A stretch of DNA of 64,000 nucleotides from Roseateles sp049532965 (lineage in GTDB: Bacteria; Pseudomonadota; Gammaproteobacteria; Burkholderiales; Burkholderiaceae_C): NCBI RefSeq assembly GCF_049532965.1, contig NZ_CP186694.1, positions 3,844,001-3,908,000 on the forward strand. Reading direction: 5' to 3'. Under the pieces are notes generated by a model that saw nothing but the letters and a program-made list of their open reading frames with translations, was not told the DNA's origin and did not search any database. Below are positions 8,631 through 17,094 of the stretch, one piece after another. The first letter of the stretch is position 1. Each line of letters begins with the position of its first letter. The position numbers and the translations under genes were made by a program.

Positions 8631-10259
8631 TCAATCCGGCGCGTCCCCTTCGCCCTCGCTCTCGTCGGTCAGCCATGTCCCTGCGGACGCTGCGCTCTTG
8701 CGTTCCCGCTTGAACGCGTACATCGCGGCGTCGCTGCGCGCCATCAGCGTCTCCAGCGTGTCGCCGTCGCGGCGTTGCGCGGCGCCGATGCTGATCGTCA
8801 CGCGCAGTCCTTCGGACAGCGCGTTCCAGTCGTGGCGCCGCACCGCCTCGTCGAGCCGGCCAGACGCTTGCTGCGCGATGTCCTCGGTCGCGCCGCGCAG
8901 CAGCAGCACGAACTCGTCGCCGGCCAGCCGCGCCGCGACGTCATGCTCCCGCACGTGCTGTCGCATCAGCCGCGCGATCTGGCTCAGGACCTGGTCGCCG
9001 ACCAGATGGGAATGCCGGTCGTTGACCTGCTTGAAATGGTCGACGTCAATCAACGCCAGGCTCAGCACGCCGCCTCCGGCCAGCAACGCCCGCGCGTGAT
9101 CCTCGAAGCTGCGGCGATTGGCGAGCTCCGTCAGCGGGTCTTCCATCGACAGCTTTTCCAGCCGCTGCGCCTCATCCGCGAGCTGCGCTCGGTCCCGCTC
9201 GCTGCGCCGCGCATCGAGCTGCCATTGCACCGTTTCCTCCCGGCTGGCGAGGCTGGCAATCCGCACCCGTGCCTCGCGCTCGCGCAGCGCGCGCATTCGC
9301 TGCAACGCGCGTTGGGGTTGCCCCTGCTGCTCCTCGATCTGGCTGGCGATCAGCTCGCCGAGTTGAGCCAGCGGTTCATGCTGGACCGCGTCCGCCTCGA
9401 GCACCAGCTGCGCGGCCGCTCGCCGAGCCTGCGGCCACAGCCGGCGCGCCCAGGCCAGCTCCGCCTGCACCCAGCCCGCCAGCGCGGCGAGCCAGTGCCG
9501 ATCCTGCTCCGGCAATTGCGCCAGCGCCTGTTGCAGTTCCGGCTGAGCCAACGCGGACGCGCCCTTCCAGATCTGCGCCATCGTCTGCATCAGCGTCCAC
9601 CAGCACTGGGCCTCGGCATCGCCCTCGGCAACCAGGTGACGCGCGTTGATCAGATGCCCTTCCAGCGGCCCCAGCGGCGGCAACTGGCCCCGCTGCTCGC
9701 GCTCCCCGGCGAAGGCCAGCAGCGTTCCCATTGCCAGCCACAGGCAGGCCGTCAGCGGACTGAGCCGGGGCTTGCAGGCGTTGGCCGCGTCGGCCGCCTG
9801 CCGCAGCACTTCCGCCGCCTTGTCGAAGTTGCGCGCCCACACGTGGCAGGCGCCCAGATCCTGCAGCGCCACGACCAGCGCCGCACCGTCGCCCCGCTGC
9901 TGCGCGAGCCGCAGGCCGAGCAACGCCGCCTCGATCGCTTCCTCGTGGTGTCCGGCCAGCGACGCGCTGTGCGCCAGCACCGACAACGCGCCCGCCTCGC
10001 CCCCCGCGTCGCCTTGCTGCCGGAACAGCCGGGCCGCCTGCTCGCTGCGCCCGCGCGCCTCGCTCGGCCGGTGCAGCGCCCGATCGCAGCGCGCGAGATG
10101 CAACAGCGCCTGCGCCTGCTGCGCCTCATCGCCCTGCTCGAGAGCCATCAGCAGCCATTCCTCGCCCGGTGCCTGCGCGGCCGCGACGTCGCCGCCCCGC
10201 AGCGCTTCGCGGGCTTGCCGGGCAACGAGGGCGAGGTCCAGGGCGGATTCGGAACGCAA
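8631..10259 (-). CDS. Diguanylate cyclase with N-terminal TPR-like repeats
   Basis: Cytoplasmic 542-residue protein that probably makes cyclic di-GMP. Residues 1-345 are helical, alanine- and leucine-rich TPR-like repeats. A coiled segment at 345-370 leads to the GGDEF domain (DPLTELANRR at 374-383, DVDHFKQVND at 405-414). The active-site loop reads AGDEF at 446-450, a variant compatible with activity in other cyclases. An inhibitory RxxD site (R437-D440) stands exactly five residues before it. No membrane segment is seen. The first start is a TTG at 10259, six bases after the LysR stop, suggesting coupling. An ATG at 10148 would drop 37 residues. The gene is convergent with the sigma factor. 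Confidence 0.9.
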   Translation of the reverse strand: MRSESALDLALVARQAREALRGGDVAAAQAPGEEWLLMALEQGDEAQQAQALLHLARCDRALHRPSEARGRSEQAARLFRQQGDAGGEAGALSVLAHSASLAGHHEEAIEAALLGLRLAQQRGDGAALVVALQDLGACHVWARNFDKAAEVLRQAADAANACKPRLSPLTACLWLAMGTLLAFAGEREQRGQLPPLGPLEGHLINARHLVAEGDAEAQCWWTLMQTMAQIWKGASALAQPELQQALAQLPEQDRHWLAALAGWVQAELAWARRLWPQARRAAAQLVLEADAVQHEPLAQLGELIASQIEEQQGQPQRALQRMRALREREARVRIASLASREETVQWQLDARRSERDRAQLADEAQRLEKLSMEDPLTELANRRSFEDHARALLAGGGVLSLALIDVDHFKQVNDRHSHLVGDQVLSQIARLMRQHVREHDVAARLAGDEFVLLLRGATEDIAQQASGRLDEAVRRHDWNALSEGLRVTISIGAAQRRDGDTLETLMARSDAAMYAFKRERKSAASAGTWLTDESEGEGDAPD

Positions 10260-10265
10260 GGCGAT

Positions 10266-11291
10266 TCAGGAGTTCGGGGCCGAGGGTCCAGAGGATAGCG
10301 GCAACAGGCGGGGCGCCATCAGCTCCGACAGCCATTGCATGAAGGCCTGGACGCGCCGCGGCAGTTGCCGCCGGTGCGCGTAGAGCAGATGGACCGGCAT
10401 CGGCGCCGGGCGGAACTCCGGCAGGATCTCGACGAGCCGCCCATCCAGCACTTCCTGCTCGGTGCCGTGGCGGGGTACCTGCGTGATGCCCAGCCCTGCC
10501 AGACACGCGGCGGCGTACGAGTTGGAATCGCAGACCGTCAGCGCGCCCGGCATCGGCAGGAAGCGCGTCTGGCCCGTCTCGTCGCGCCATTCGAAGCCCG
10601 GGCACCGCTGCCCCAGCGTCGTCACGTACTGGACCAGCCGATGGCGGGCCAGATCCTCCAGCGTCCGGGGCACGCCGAATTCCGCGAGATAGGCGGCACT
10701 GGCGAGGTTGGCCATCTCCAGCGCTCCCAGCGGACGGGCAACGAGGCTCGAATCGGTCAGCGGCCCCACGCGGAGCACGCAGTCGAAGCCCTCCCGCACC
10801 AGATCGACCCGCCGGTCCGTGCTGCTGAGTTCGACCTCCAGGCCCGGATGCGCGGCGAGGAACTCCGGCAGGCGCGGCACGACCAGGTCCTGCGCCACGC
10901 GGATCGGCATGTCGACACGCAGGCGTCCGCGCAGCCCGCTGGCCGCCGGCTGGAACATCGTCTGCATGTCGTCCAGGTCCGCGAGCAAATCCTTGCAGCG
11001 CTCGTAGCAGGCCTGGCCGTCCTGCGTCAGCTGCACGCGCCGCGTCGTGCGATGGAACAGCCGCGTACCCAGGCTGGCCTCCAGCCGCTGCACTGCGGTC
11101 GAGGCGCTGGCCTTCGGCAACCCCAGGCTCTGCGCCGCCTGGGTGAAGCTGGCGAGCTCGGCCACACGGACGAAGACCTGCAAGGTCTCCAGCGTCGGCG
11201 GTGGCGCGTTCGATGGCGCGTTCGATGGCGCGTTCGACGCCGCGGCCGACGGCGCGGACGTCACCGGAGGGGCAGGGATCTTGACGCTCAT
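10266..11291 (-). CDS. LysR-family transcriptional regulator
   Basis: 341-residue regulator with a winged helix-turn-helix at about residues 34-92 (ETLQVFVRVAELASFTQAAQ, LEASLGTRLFHRTTRRVQL) and a LysR substrate-binding domain at about 115-325. It belongs to the DsdC/AaeR-like 'one-component, divergent oxidoreductase' type. The first 30 residues are an unusual Ala/Ser/Pro stretch containing SNAP repeats, encoded by three tandem copies of a 12-base unit at 11203-11238. A start closer to the HTH is possible, but no better ATG is seen. It is divergent from the SDR gene, its probable target, and six bases upstream of the diguanylate cyclase. Confidence 0.92.
   Translation of the reverse strand: MSVKIPAPPVTSAPSAAASNAPSNAPSNAPPPTLETLQVFVRVAELASFTQAAQSLGLPKASASTAVQRLEASLGTRLFHRTTRRVQLTQDGQACYERCKDLLADLDDMQTMFQPAASGLRGRLRVDMPIRVAQDLVVPRLPEFLAAHPGLEVELSSTDRRVDLVREGFDCVLRVGPLTDSSLVARPLGALEMANLASAAYLAEFGVPRTLEDLARHRLVQYVTTLGQRCPGFEWRDETGQTRFLPMPGALTVCDSNSYAAACLAGLGITQVPRHGTEQEVLDGRLVEILPEFRPAPMPVHLLYAHRRQLPRRVQAFMQWLSELMAPRLLPLSSGPSAPNS
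11203..11238. repeat. Three tandem 12-base units inside lysR 5' end
   Basis: GGCGCGTTCGAT repeats at 11203-11214, 11215-11226 and (last base C) 11227-11238. In the protein this gives SNAP-type repeats before the DNA-binding domain. Because 12 is a multiple of three, copy number changes would lengthen the tail without shifting frame. Confidence 0.85.
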
Positions 11292-11306
11292 TTGTTCATC
11301 CTGGAC

Positions 11307-11342
11307 GAACGGTCAAATCGTTCTTTGGCGATTTATACGCCA
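11307..11342. promoter_or_regulatory. Two adjacent dyads between lysR and SDR gene
   Basis: GAACG-N7-CGTTC at 11307-11323 and TGGCG-N7-CGCCA at 11326-11342 are two 17-base inverted repeats centred 19 bases apart in the 108-base divergent gap. Position and spacing fit a pair of LysR-type regulator sites near the overlapping promoters. This is inferred from symmetry only. Confidence 0.55.
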
Positions 11343-11399
11343 GGTTCGGATCAATAGAGTTCAGTCATCCGATTCCCCTCACCCCTCAAGGAGCTCACC

Positions 11400-12203
11400 A
11401 TGACCACCGCGAACACTGTCACGACCCCCACGACGGCCGCCGCCACGTCGCCCAGGATCGCCCTGATCACCGGCGGCAGCCGGGGCCTCGGCCGCAACGC
11501 CGCGCTGCATGTGGCGCGCCGCGGCATCGACGTGGTCCTCACCTACCGGAGCCAGCAGGCCGAGGCACAGGCGGTCGTCGACGAGATCCGCCAATCGGGC
11601 GCTCGCGCGGCGGCGCTGCAGCTGGACGTCGGCGACAGCGGCAGCTTTCCCGCGTTCGCCCAGGCGCTGAAGCAGACGCTGAAGCAGCACTGGCAGCGCG
11701 AGCGCTTCGACCACCTGGTCAACAACGCCGGCCTGGGCCACTACGCGCCGCTGGCCGACACGACGGAAGCGCAATTCGACGAGCTGATGCGCGTCCACCT
11801 GAAGGGCCCGTTCTTCCTGACGCAGGCGCTGCTGCCGCTGCTGCAGGACGGGGGGAGCGTGCTGAACGTGTCGAGCGGCCTGGCGCGCTTCGCAATGCCC
11901 GGCTATGGCGCGTATGCGGCGATGAAGGGCGGCGTCGAGGTGCTGACGCGCTACATGGCCAAGGAATTCGGGGCGCGCGGCATCCGGGTGAACACGCTCG
12001 CCCCCGGTGCGATCGAGACCGACTTCGGCGGCGGCACGGTGCGGGACAACGCGGAGGTCAACGCCTTCGTCGCTTCCGTGACGGCACTGGGCCGCGTGGG
12101 CCTGCCGGATGACATCGGACCGGTCGTTGCCTCGCTGCTGTCGGACGACAGCCGCTGGGTCAACGCGCAGCGGGTGGAGGCGTCGGGCGGGATGTTTGTC
12201 TGA
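11400..12203 (+). CDS. SDR-family NAD(P)-dependent oxidoreductase
   Basis: 267-residue classical short-chain dehydrogenase/reductase. The Rossmann glycine motif is TGGSRGLG near residue 24, the NNAG motif is present (LVNNAGLG), the catalytic Ser lies in NVSSGLARF and the YxxxK pair in YGAYAAMKGG. The substrate is unknown. AAGGAG stands six bases before the ATG. It is divergent from a LysR regulator with paired dyads between them, so LysR control is likely. The gene ends 52 bases before the convergent gene at 12256. Confidence 0.93.
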   Translation: MTTANTVTTPTTAAATSPRIALITGGSRGLGRNAALHVARRGIDVVLTYRSQQAEAQAVVDEIRQSGARAAALQLDVGDSGSFPAFAQALKQTLKQHWQRERFDHLVNNAGLGHYAPLADTTEAQFDELMRVHLKGPFFLTQALLPLLQDGGSVLNVSSGLARFAMPGYGAYAAMKGGVEVLTRYMAKEFGARGIRVNTLAPGAIETDFGGGTVRDNAEVNAFVASVTALGRVGLPDDIGPVVASLLSDDSRWVNAQRVEASGGMFV

Positions 12204-12255
12204 TCCTCCCGACGCAGATGCCGGCGAAGTCGACCATGCGTCTCTTCGCCGCGAA

Positions 12256-13323
12256 TCAGCCACCGCGCGCATAGCCCGCCCGAGGCTCCCGCGCGCGTTG
12301 AACCACCTCGCCCAGGCAGTCCGGATAACGGCGCTGCAGATGCTTCAGCCCCGCCTGCCGGCTGGCCTGGTAGTCCAGGCTCTCCTGCAGGAACTGGAGT
12401 CGCGCCCGGTTCTCGTCGATGACCTGCGCCCAGGTCACGACACGCACCGCGTGATTGAACGCCAGCGGCAGTGCAAGCTGGTTCCGGCGTTCGGTCGCGT
12501 CGAGCAGACCCTCCTCGATGTCCCGACCGACCAGCCAGAACGACCACCTCACGTCCACCGACCGGAAGCGCTCGTCGCGCGCCACCCGTGAGGCGTACTC
12601 GCAGATCTGGCTGATCTCCCGGTGGGTGATCTGCACACGCGGCGCCTTCAGTTCCACGACGAGGTGTTCCAGCGTCGACGGCTGATGACGCCGCGTCGCG
12701 CGGGAGAACATCAGGTCGATGATCGCCCGCTTGTGCGCCGAGCCGTCGACCGGCTCATCGATCAGGACGCCCTCGCCCAGCATCTGGCGGTGCTTGCGCA
12801 GCACCTCCGTGAGCGACCGGTTGTCCACGGACAGCGCGAATCGTTCTCCGAAGAGCCACGGGTTCCGGGCGACGATGCGGTGCAGTTCGCCACGCTCCCT
12901 CACATGCGGCTGAAGGTCCTTCTCGAAGACCAGCGACTCCAGGCCGTCGAGCAGCAGCAGGCGCTCGGTGACGACGTGGGCTTCCCGGATGACCGAGGAC
13001 AGCGAGACGTCCTTGAGCAGCTCCGCCATCCGCTGGCGGTCCGCGGCGGGCAAGTCGAGCACTTCGGTCAACAGCGTCTGGAGTTCCTCCGGTCCGCACT
13101 CCACCGCCTGCCTCAGCAACCGGAACTGCAGGGCGACCGCTTCCGGCGCCAGCGTGCGAAACGCCGGATGAAAGCGGGACAGGTGCCACGCGGCCTGGTC
13201 GAAGAGCTGGCGCTCCAGCACCTCGACCGCGGTCTCCGGATCGCGGGAGAACGGATAGAGGCCTTGGGCCTTCCACGCCTCGACAGGCGGAAGGTCGGGT
13301 TCACGGGTCATTTCAATCGGCAT
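12256..13323 (-). CDS. C-terminal-type fragment of a GHKL ATPase family protein with PD-(D/E)XK-like core
   Basis: 355-residue soluble protein. From memory it matches the middle and C-terminal part of large bacterial ATP-binding proteins that begin with a HATPase_c_3-like domain. The shared signature is ELHRIVARNPWLFGERFALS (about 146-165) followed by SLTEVLRKHRQML. Residues 196-228 carry a nuclease-like pattern: D203 in AIIDLMFSR, then E224 and K226 in LVVELKAP. The N-terminal ATPase is absent: only about 150 bases separate this gene from livF, and an in-frame stop lies at 13339-13341. A ribosome-site-like GAGGTG precedes the ATG, so it may be expressed on its own. It could be a remnant or a stand-alone nuclease of the Shedu/DUF4263-like type. 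Function unproven. Confidence 0.7.
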   Translation of the reverse strand: MPIEMTREPDLPPVEAWKAQGLYPFSRDPETAVEVLERQLFDQAAWHLSRFHPAFRTLAPEAVALQFRLLRQAVECGPEELQTLLTEVLDLPAADRQRMAELLKDVSLSSVIREAHVVTERLLLLDGLESLVFEKDLQPHVRERGELHRIVARNPWLFGERFALSVDNRSLTEVLRKHRQMLGEGVLIDEPVDGSAHKRAIIDLMFSRATRRHQPSTLEHLVVELKAPRVQITHREISQICEYASRVARDERFRSVDVRWSFWLVGRDIEEGLLDATERRNQLALPLAFNHAVRVVTWAQVIDENRARLQFLQESLDYQASRQAGLKHLQRRYPDCLGEVVQRAREPRAGYARGG

Positions 13324-13472
13324 CTCGACACCTCGACATCAGGTACCCCGGCGGGCGACCGATGCACTCTAGGCAGAGACCGTTCACGCGACACCTGTGC
13401 ATTCGCGGTCGACGCGATGCCGGCTCCTACTGGTCGATGCGGCGCGATGCCCGATTGAAGGAGGGCCCGGGC

Positions 13473-14195
13473 TCAGTGCCCGCCGCCCAGGTATGCCGCC
13501 TTCACGGCTGGATCGGTGCGCAGCTTCTCGGCCGGACCGTGCAGCGAGATGCGGCCGTTCTCCAGCACATAGCCGTAATCCGCCACCGCGAGCGCCGCCG
13601 CGGCGAACTGCTCCACCAGCAGCATCGTCACGCCCTGCGCCTTCAACCGCTCGATGATGCGGAACACCTCTTCCACCAGGATCGGCGCCAGGCCCATCGA
13701 CGGCTCGTCGAGCAGCACCACCTCCGGATTCAGCATCGTCGCGCGCGCCATCGCCAGCATCTGCTGCTCCCCGCCCGACAAGGTGCCCGCCAGTTGCTGG
13801 CGTCGCTCCTTCAGCCGCGGGAACAGCTCCATCGCGCGCTCCAGGTCCGCGTCGACATCGCCCTTGGGCCGTGCCCCGGTGTAGCGCGGGAACGCGCCCA
13901 GCCGCAGGTTGTCGGTCACGCTCATCGTCGCGAACACGCGCCGGCCCTCCGGCGAATGCGCCAGCCCCAACCGGGCGATGTGGTACGACTCGAGACCGTC
14001 GATGCGCTTGCCGTTGAGCGTGATCTCACCAGCGCTGGGCGCGATCATTCCCGACACCGCGCGCATCGTCGTGGTCTTGCCGGCCCCGTTGGAGCCGATC
14101 AGCGTCACCACCCGGCCCTTGGGCACCTCCACCGAGATGCCGTGCAGCACTTCCACCTTGCCGTAGCCGGCATGCAGTCGATCGATCTTCAGCAT
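13473..14195 (-). CDS. livF: Branched-chain amino acid-type ABC importer, ATPase LivF
   Basis: 240-residue ABC ATPase of the LivF subgroup. Walker A is GSNGAGKTT, the signature LSGGEQQ and Walker B VVLLDEPSMGLAP. It works with the LivMG fusion and LivH as a heteromeric importer at the inner membrane. It is the last gene of the minus-strand liv cluster, 14 bases after livMG. Substrate class (Leu/Ile/Val or related amides) cannot be fixed from the ATPase. Confidence 0.95.
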   Translation of the reverse strand: MLKIDRLHAGYGKVEVLHGISVEVPKGRVVTLIGSNGAGKTTTMRAVSGMIAPSAGEITLNGKRIDGLESYHIARLGLAHSPEGRRVFATMSVTDNLRLGAFPRYTGARPKGDVDADLERAMELFPRLKERRQQLAGTLSGGEQQMLAMARATMLNPEVVLLDEPSMGLAPILVEEVFRIIERLKAQGVTMLLVEQFAAAALAVADYGYVLENGRISLHGPAEKLRTDPAVKAAYLGGGH

Positions 14196-14209
14196 GTTCC
14201 GCTCCGCGC

Positions 14210-16150
14210 TCAGGCCGCCTGGCCACCGAGGTAGGCCTCGATCACCTTGGGGTCCGCCTGCACCTGCGCGGGCTTGCCCTCCGCGATCTTCTGGCCGAAG
14301 TCCAGCACCGACACCACGTCGCAGATCCCCATCACCACGTCCATGTGGTGCTCGATCAGGATCACCGTGATGCCGTGGTCGCGGATCTTGCCGATGATGC
14401 GCATCAGCTCCTTGATGTCCGGCGCCGTCAGGCCGGCCGCCGGCTCGTCCAGCAGCAACAGACGCGGATCCAGCGCCAGCGCCCGTGCGATCTCCAGCAG
14501 CCGCTGCTTGCCGTAAGGCAGGTTGCGCGCCTCCTCGAAGGCGAGGTCGCCCAGTCCGACGAACTCCAGCAGCCCCAGCGCCCGCGCGCGCGCCTGGGCG
14601 TCCTCCGCGGTGTAGCGCGGCGAGTGCAGCGCCACCTGCACCAGGTTGCTGCCGAAGCTGTGATGCAGCGCCACCATCACGTTGTGCAGCGCGCTCATCT
14701 CGCCGAACAGCTGCACGTTCTGGAAAGTCCGCGCGATGCCCGACAACGCGATGTCCGCCGAAGTCCGTCCCACCAGCGAGCGATCGGCCAACCGGAGCTC
14801 GCCCGCCGTCGGCACATAGATGCCGGTGAGCACATTCATCATCGTGCTCTTGCCCGAGCCGTTCGGGCCGATCAGCCCGTGGATGGTCCCGCGACGTACC
14901 TGCAGGTCGACGTTGTTCAGCGCCTTCAGTCCACCGAACTGCATCAGCACGCCGCGCGCATCGATCAGCACCTCGTCGCTGCCGCCCGCCGCGCCGGCCG
15001 CGGCGATCGCGTCCGCGGGCTTCGCGCCGACCGGACCGCCCTCGCCCACCGGCTTGGCCTTGATGTGCAGCGCGTTGCGGACGAAGCCGACGATGCCGTC
15101 CTGCAGGTAATAGACGACGAACAAGGTGATCAGCCCGAAGACCGACAGCCGCCAGTCCGTCATCGTCTCCAGCACGAAGGACAGGCCCGCCAGCGCGATG
15201 CTGCCGACCACCGGGATCGCCGCCTGCGCCGCCGTCACCTTGCCGCGCCGGAACGCCACCACCGTCACCGCCACCACGAGGATCGCGAAGATCACCGACA
15301 CGTAGCGGAACAGCTGCAGGTCGTCGAGCAGCTTGGGCAGCAGCACGATGATCGCCGCGCCCAGCAAGGCGCCGGTGCGGGTCTTGCGGCCGCCCATGAT
15401 GATGGCCAGCAGGAAGAGCACCGTCAGCTCGAAGTTGTAGGTGTTGGGCGAGATGTACTGCTCGGAATACGCGTACAGCCCGCCGGCCAGGCCCGCGAGC
15501 CCCGCGCTGATCACGAACGCGTAGACCTTGTAGCGGTACACCGAGACGCCCATGCAGTCCGACGCCACCGGGCTGCCGCGCAGGGCCTCGAAGGCCCGCC
15601 CGAGGTGCGAGCGCAGCACGCGGTGCACGAACACCAGCGACGCCAGCAGCAGCGCAGCGACCAGCCAGTAGTACTCGTCCTCCGTCATCACGTGCCCCAT
15701 CAGCTTGGGCTTGGTCAGCGTGATGCCCATCGGCCCGTTGGTCAGGAAGTCCATCTCGTTGATCAGGATCTGGATGATGGTGCCGAAGGCCAGCGTCACC
15801 ATCGCCAGGTAGGGGCCTGTCACGCGCAGCGCCGGCAGCGCCAGCAGCGCGCCGAAAGCCGCCGTCAGCGCCACCGCGGCGGGCAGCGTCACATACACCG
15901 GCATGCCCAGCTTCATGACGAGCACGCCGGCCGTGTACGCGCCGACGCCGAACAGGCCCGCATGGCCCAGCGATACCTGCCCGGTGTAGCCGACCACGAT
16001 GTCCAGCCCGAACAGCACGATCGCGTAGATCAGGATCGTCTCGACCAGGTGGATGTAGTACGGATTGCCCGACACCAGCGGGAACGCGAACAGCGCGACG
16101 ATCCCGACCGCGCCCGCGACGAACTTCTTCGGATCGATCTTGGCAATCAT
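14210..16150 (-). CDS. livMG: Fused LivM permease - LivG ATPase
   Basis: 646-residue protein joining two subunits that are separate in E. coli. Residues 1 to about 365 form LivM, with roughly ten membrane segments and motifs such as VGYTGQVSLGHAGLFGVGAY. A flexible Gly/Ala/Pro linker at about 368-395 follows. The LivG ATPase then runs to the end (GPNGSGKST Walker A, LLLLDEPAAGL Walker B, HHMDVVMGICD). The reading frame is continuous, with no stop or start at the junction, so the fusion is real. It lies four bases from livH and 14 from livF. Confidence 0.95.
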   Translation of the reverse strand: MIAKIDPKKFVAGAVGIVALFAFPLVSGNPYYIHLVETILIYAIVLFGLDIVVGYTGQVSLGHAGLFGVGAYTAGVLVMKLGMPVYVTLPAAVALTAAFGALLALPALRVTGPYLAMVTLAFGTIIQILINEMDFLTNGPMGITLTKPKLMGHVMTEDEYYWLVAALLLASLVFVHRVLRSHLGRAFEALRGSPVASDCMGVSVYRYKVYAFVISAGLAGLAGGLYAYSEQYISPNTYNFELTVLFLLAIIMGGRKTRTGALLGAAIIVLLPKLLDDLQLFRYVSVIFAILVVAVTVVAFRRGKVTAAQAAIPVVGSIALAGLSFVLETMTDWRLSVFGLITLFVVYYLQDGIVGFVRNALHIKAKPVGEGGPVGAKPADAIAAAGAAGGSDEVLIDARGVLMQFGGLKALNNVDLQVRRGTIHGLIGPNGSGKSTMMNVLTGIYVPTAGELRLADRSLVGRTSADIALSGIARTFQNVQLFGEMSALHNVMVALHHSFGSNLVQVALHSPRYTAEDAQARARALGLLEFVGLGDLAFEEARNLPYGKQRLLEIARALALDPRLLLLDEPAAGLTAPDIKELMRIIGKIRDHGITVILIEHHMDVVMGICDVVSVLDFGQKIAEGKPAQVQADPKVIEAYLGGQAA

Positions 16151-16154
16151 GGGC

Positions 16155-17030
16155 TCAGACCTTCTTGATCGCGGTCTTGCCGAACAGGCCCGCCGGCTTG
16201 AGCGCCAGCACGATCAGCAGCAGCACCAGGCCCGGCACGTCCTTGTAGCCGGTGGAGAGGTAGAAGCCAGTGGTCGTCTCGGCGATGCCCAGGATGATCC
16301 CGCCGACGATGATGCCCATGCCGGAGGTCAGCCCGCCGATGATCGCCACGGCGAAGGCCTTCAGGCCGAGCACCGCGCCCATCGTGGCGCCGGTCAGCGT
16401 CAGCGGCGCGATCAGCACGCCCGCGAATGCCGCCGTCAGCGACGACAGCGCGTAGGAGAAGGTGATCACCAGGCCCGTGTTGATGCCCATCAGCTTGGCG
16501 GCGTCGCGGTCGTTGAAGGTCGCGACCACCGCCCGGCCATAGATGGAGCGGCGGTTGAACAGCTCGACCGCCAGCATCATCAGCAGCGCGCCGACGACGA
16601 CCAGGATCTCCATCGGCAGCACGTTGGCGCCGAGGACCTTGATCGGCGCTTCCGGCAGCGGCGACGGGAACTTCAGGTCGTCGCGGCCCCAGACGTTCTC
16701 GGCGACGTTCTTGAAGATGATGCCCAGCGCGATCGTGGACATGATCCAGCCGAACTCCGACTTGATCTTGATGGCCGGCCGCACGCCGATGCGCTCGACG
16801 AAAGCGCCCTGCAACGCGCCGAACAGGCACACCAGCGGAATCATCAGCCAGTAGTTCACGCCATGCCCGACCAGCGTCAGGCCCACCAGCGCGCCGAGCA
16901 TCAACGCGTCGCCCTGGCCGAAGTTGAGCGTGTCGGAGGTCGAGAAGGTCAGCTGGTAACCGAAGGCGATGACCGCATAGATCATGCCGAGCGCGATGCC
17001 GCTGAACACCAGTTGGGTCAGGATCTGCAT
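16155..17030 (-). CDS. livH: Branched-chain amino acid-type ABC importer, permease LivH
   Basis: 291-residue membrane subunit with about eight hydrophobic segments. LivH-typical sequences include FSGIALGMIYAVIAFGYQL at the N-terminus, TLNFGQGDALMLGAL and GLKAFAVAIIGGLTSGMGI. It pairs with the LivM half of the fusion to form the translocation path. It is separated from livK by 64 bases containing a strong hairpin, and from livMG by four bases. Confidence 0.95.
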   Translation of the reverse strand: MQILTQLVFSGIALGMIYAVIAFGYQLTFSTSDTLNFGQGDALMLGALVGLTLVGHGVNYWLMIPLVCLFGALQGAFVERIGVRPAIKIKSEFGWIMSTIALGIIFKNVAENVWGRDDLKFPSPLPEAPIKVLGANVLPMEILVVVGALLMMLAVELFNRRSIYGRAVVATFNDRDAAKLMGINTGLVITFSYALSSLTAAFAGVLIAPLTLTGATMGAVLGLKAFAVAIIGGLTSGMGIIVGGIILGIAETTTGFYLSTGYKDVPGLVLLLIVLALKPAGLFGKTAIKKV

Positions 17031-17061
17031 ACGGAGTCCGGAACAGCGAAGGGAATGAAGA

Positions 17062-17084
17062 AACGGCCGCTCGTGGCGGCCGTT
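17062..17084 (-). terminator. Hairpin between livK and livH
   Basis: AACGGCCGC at 17062-17070 pairs perfectly with 17076-17084 around five bases. On the minus strand it is followed by a short T-rich tail (TTTCTTCATT). Placed just after the binding-protein gene, it fits partial termination or 3' protection that yields more LivK than membrane subunits. Confidence 0.65.
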
Positions 17085-17094
17085 GCAGCGGGAC

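Noticed and set aside
14345..16168. Long plus-strand open frame opposite livMG
   Set aside because: Its His/Arg/Gln-rich translation is the usual antisense shadow of a GC-rich gene. The minus-strand fusion has full family motifs.
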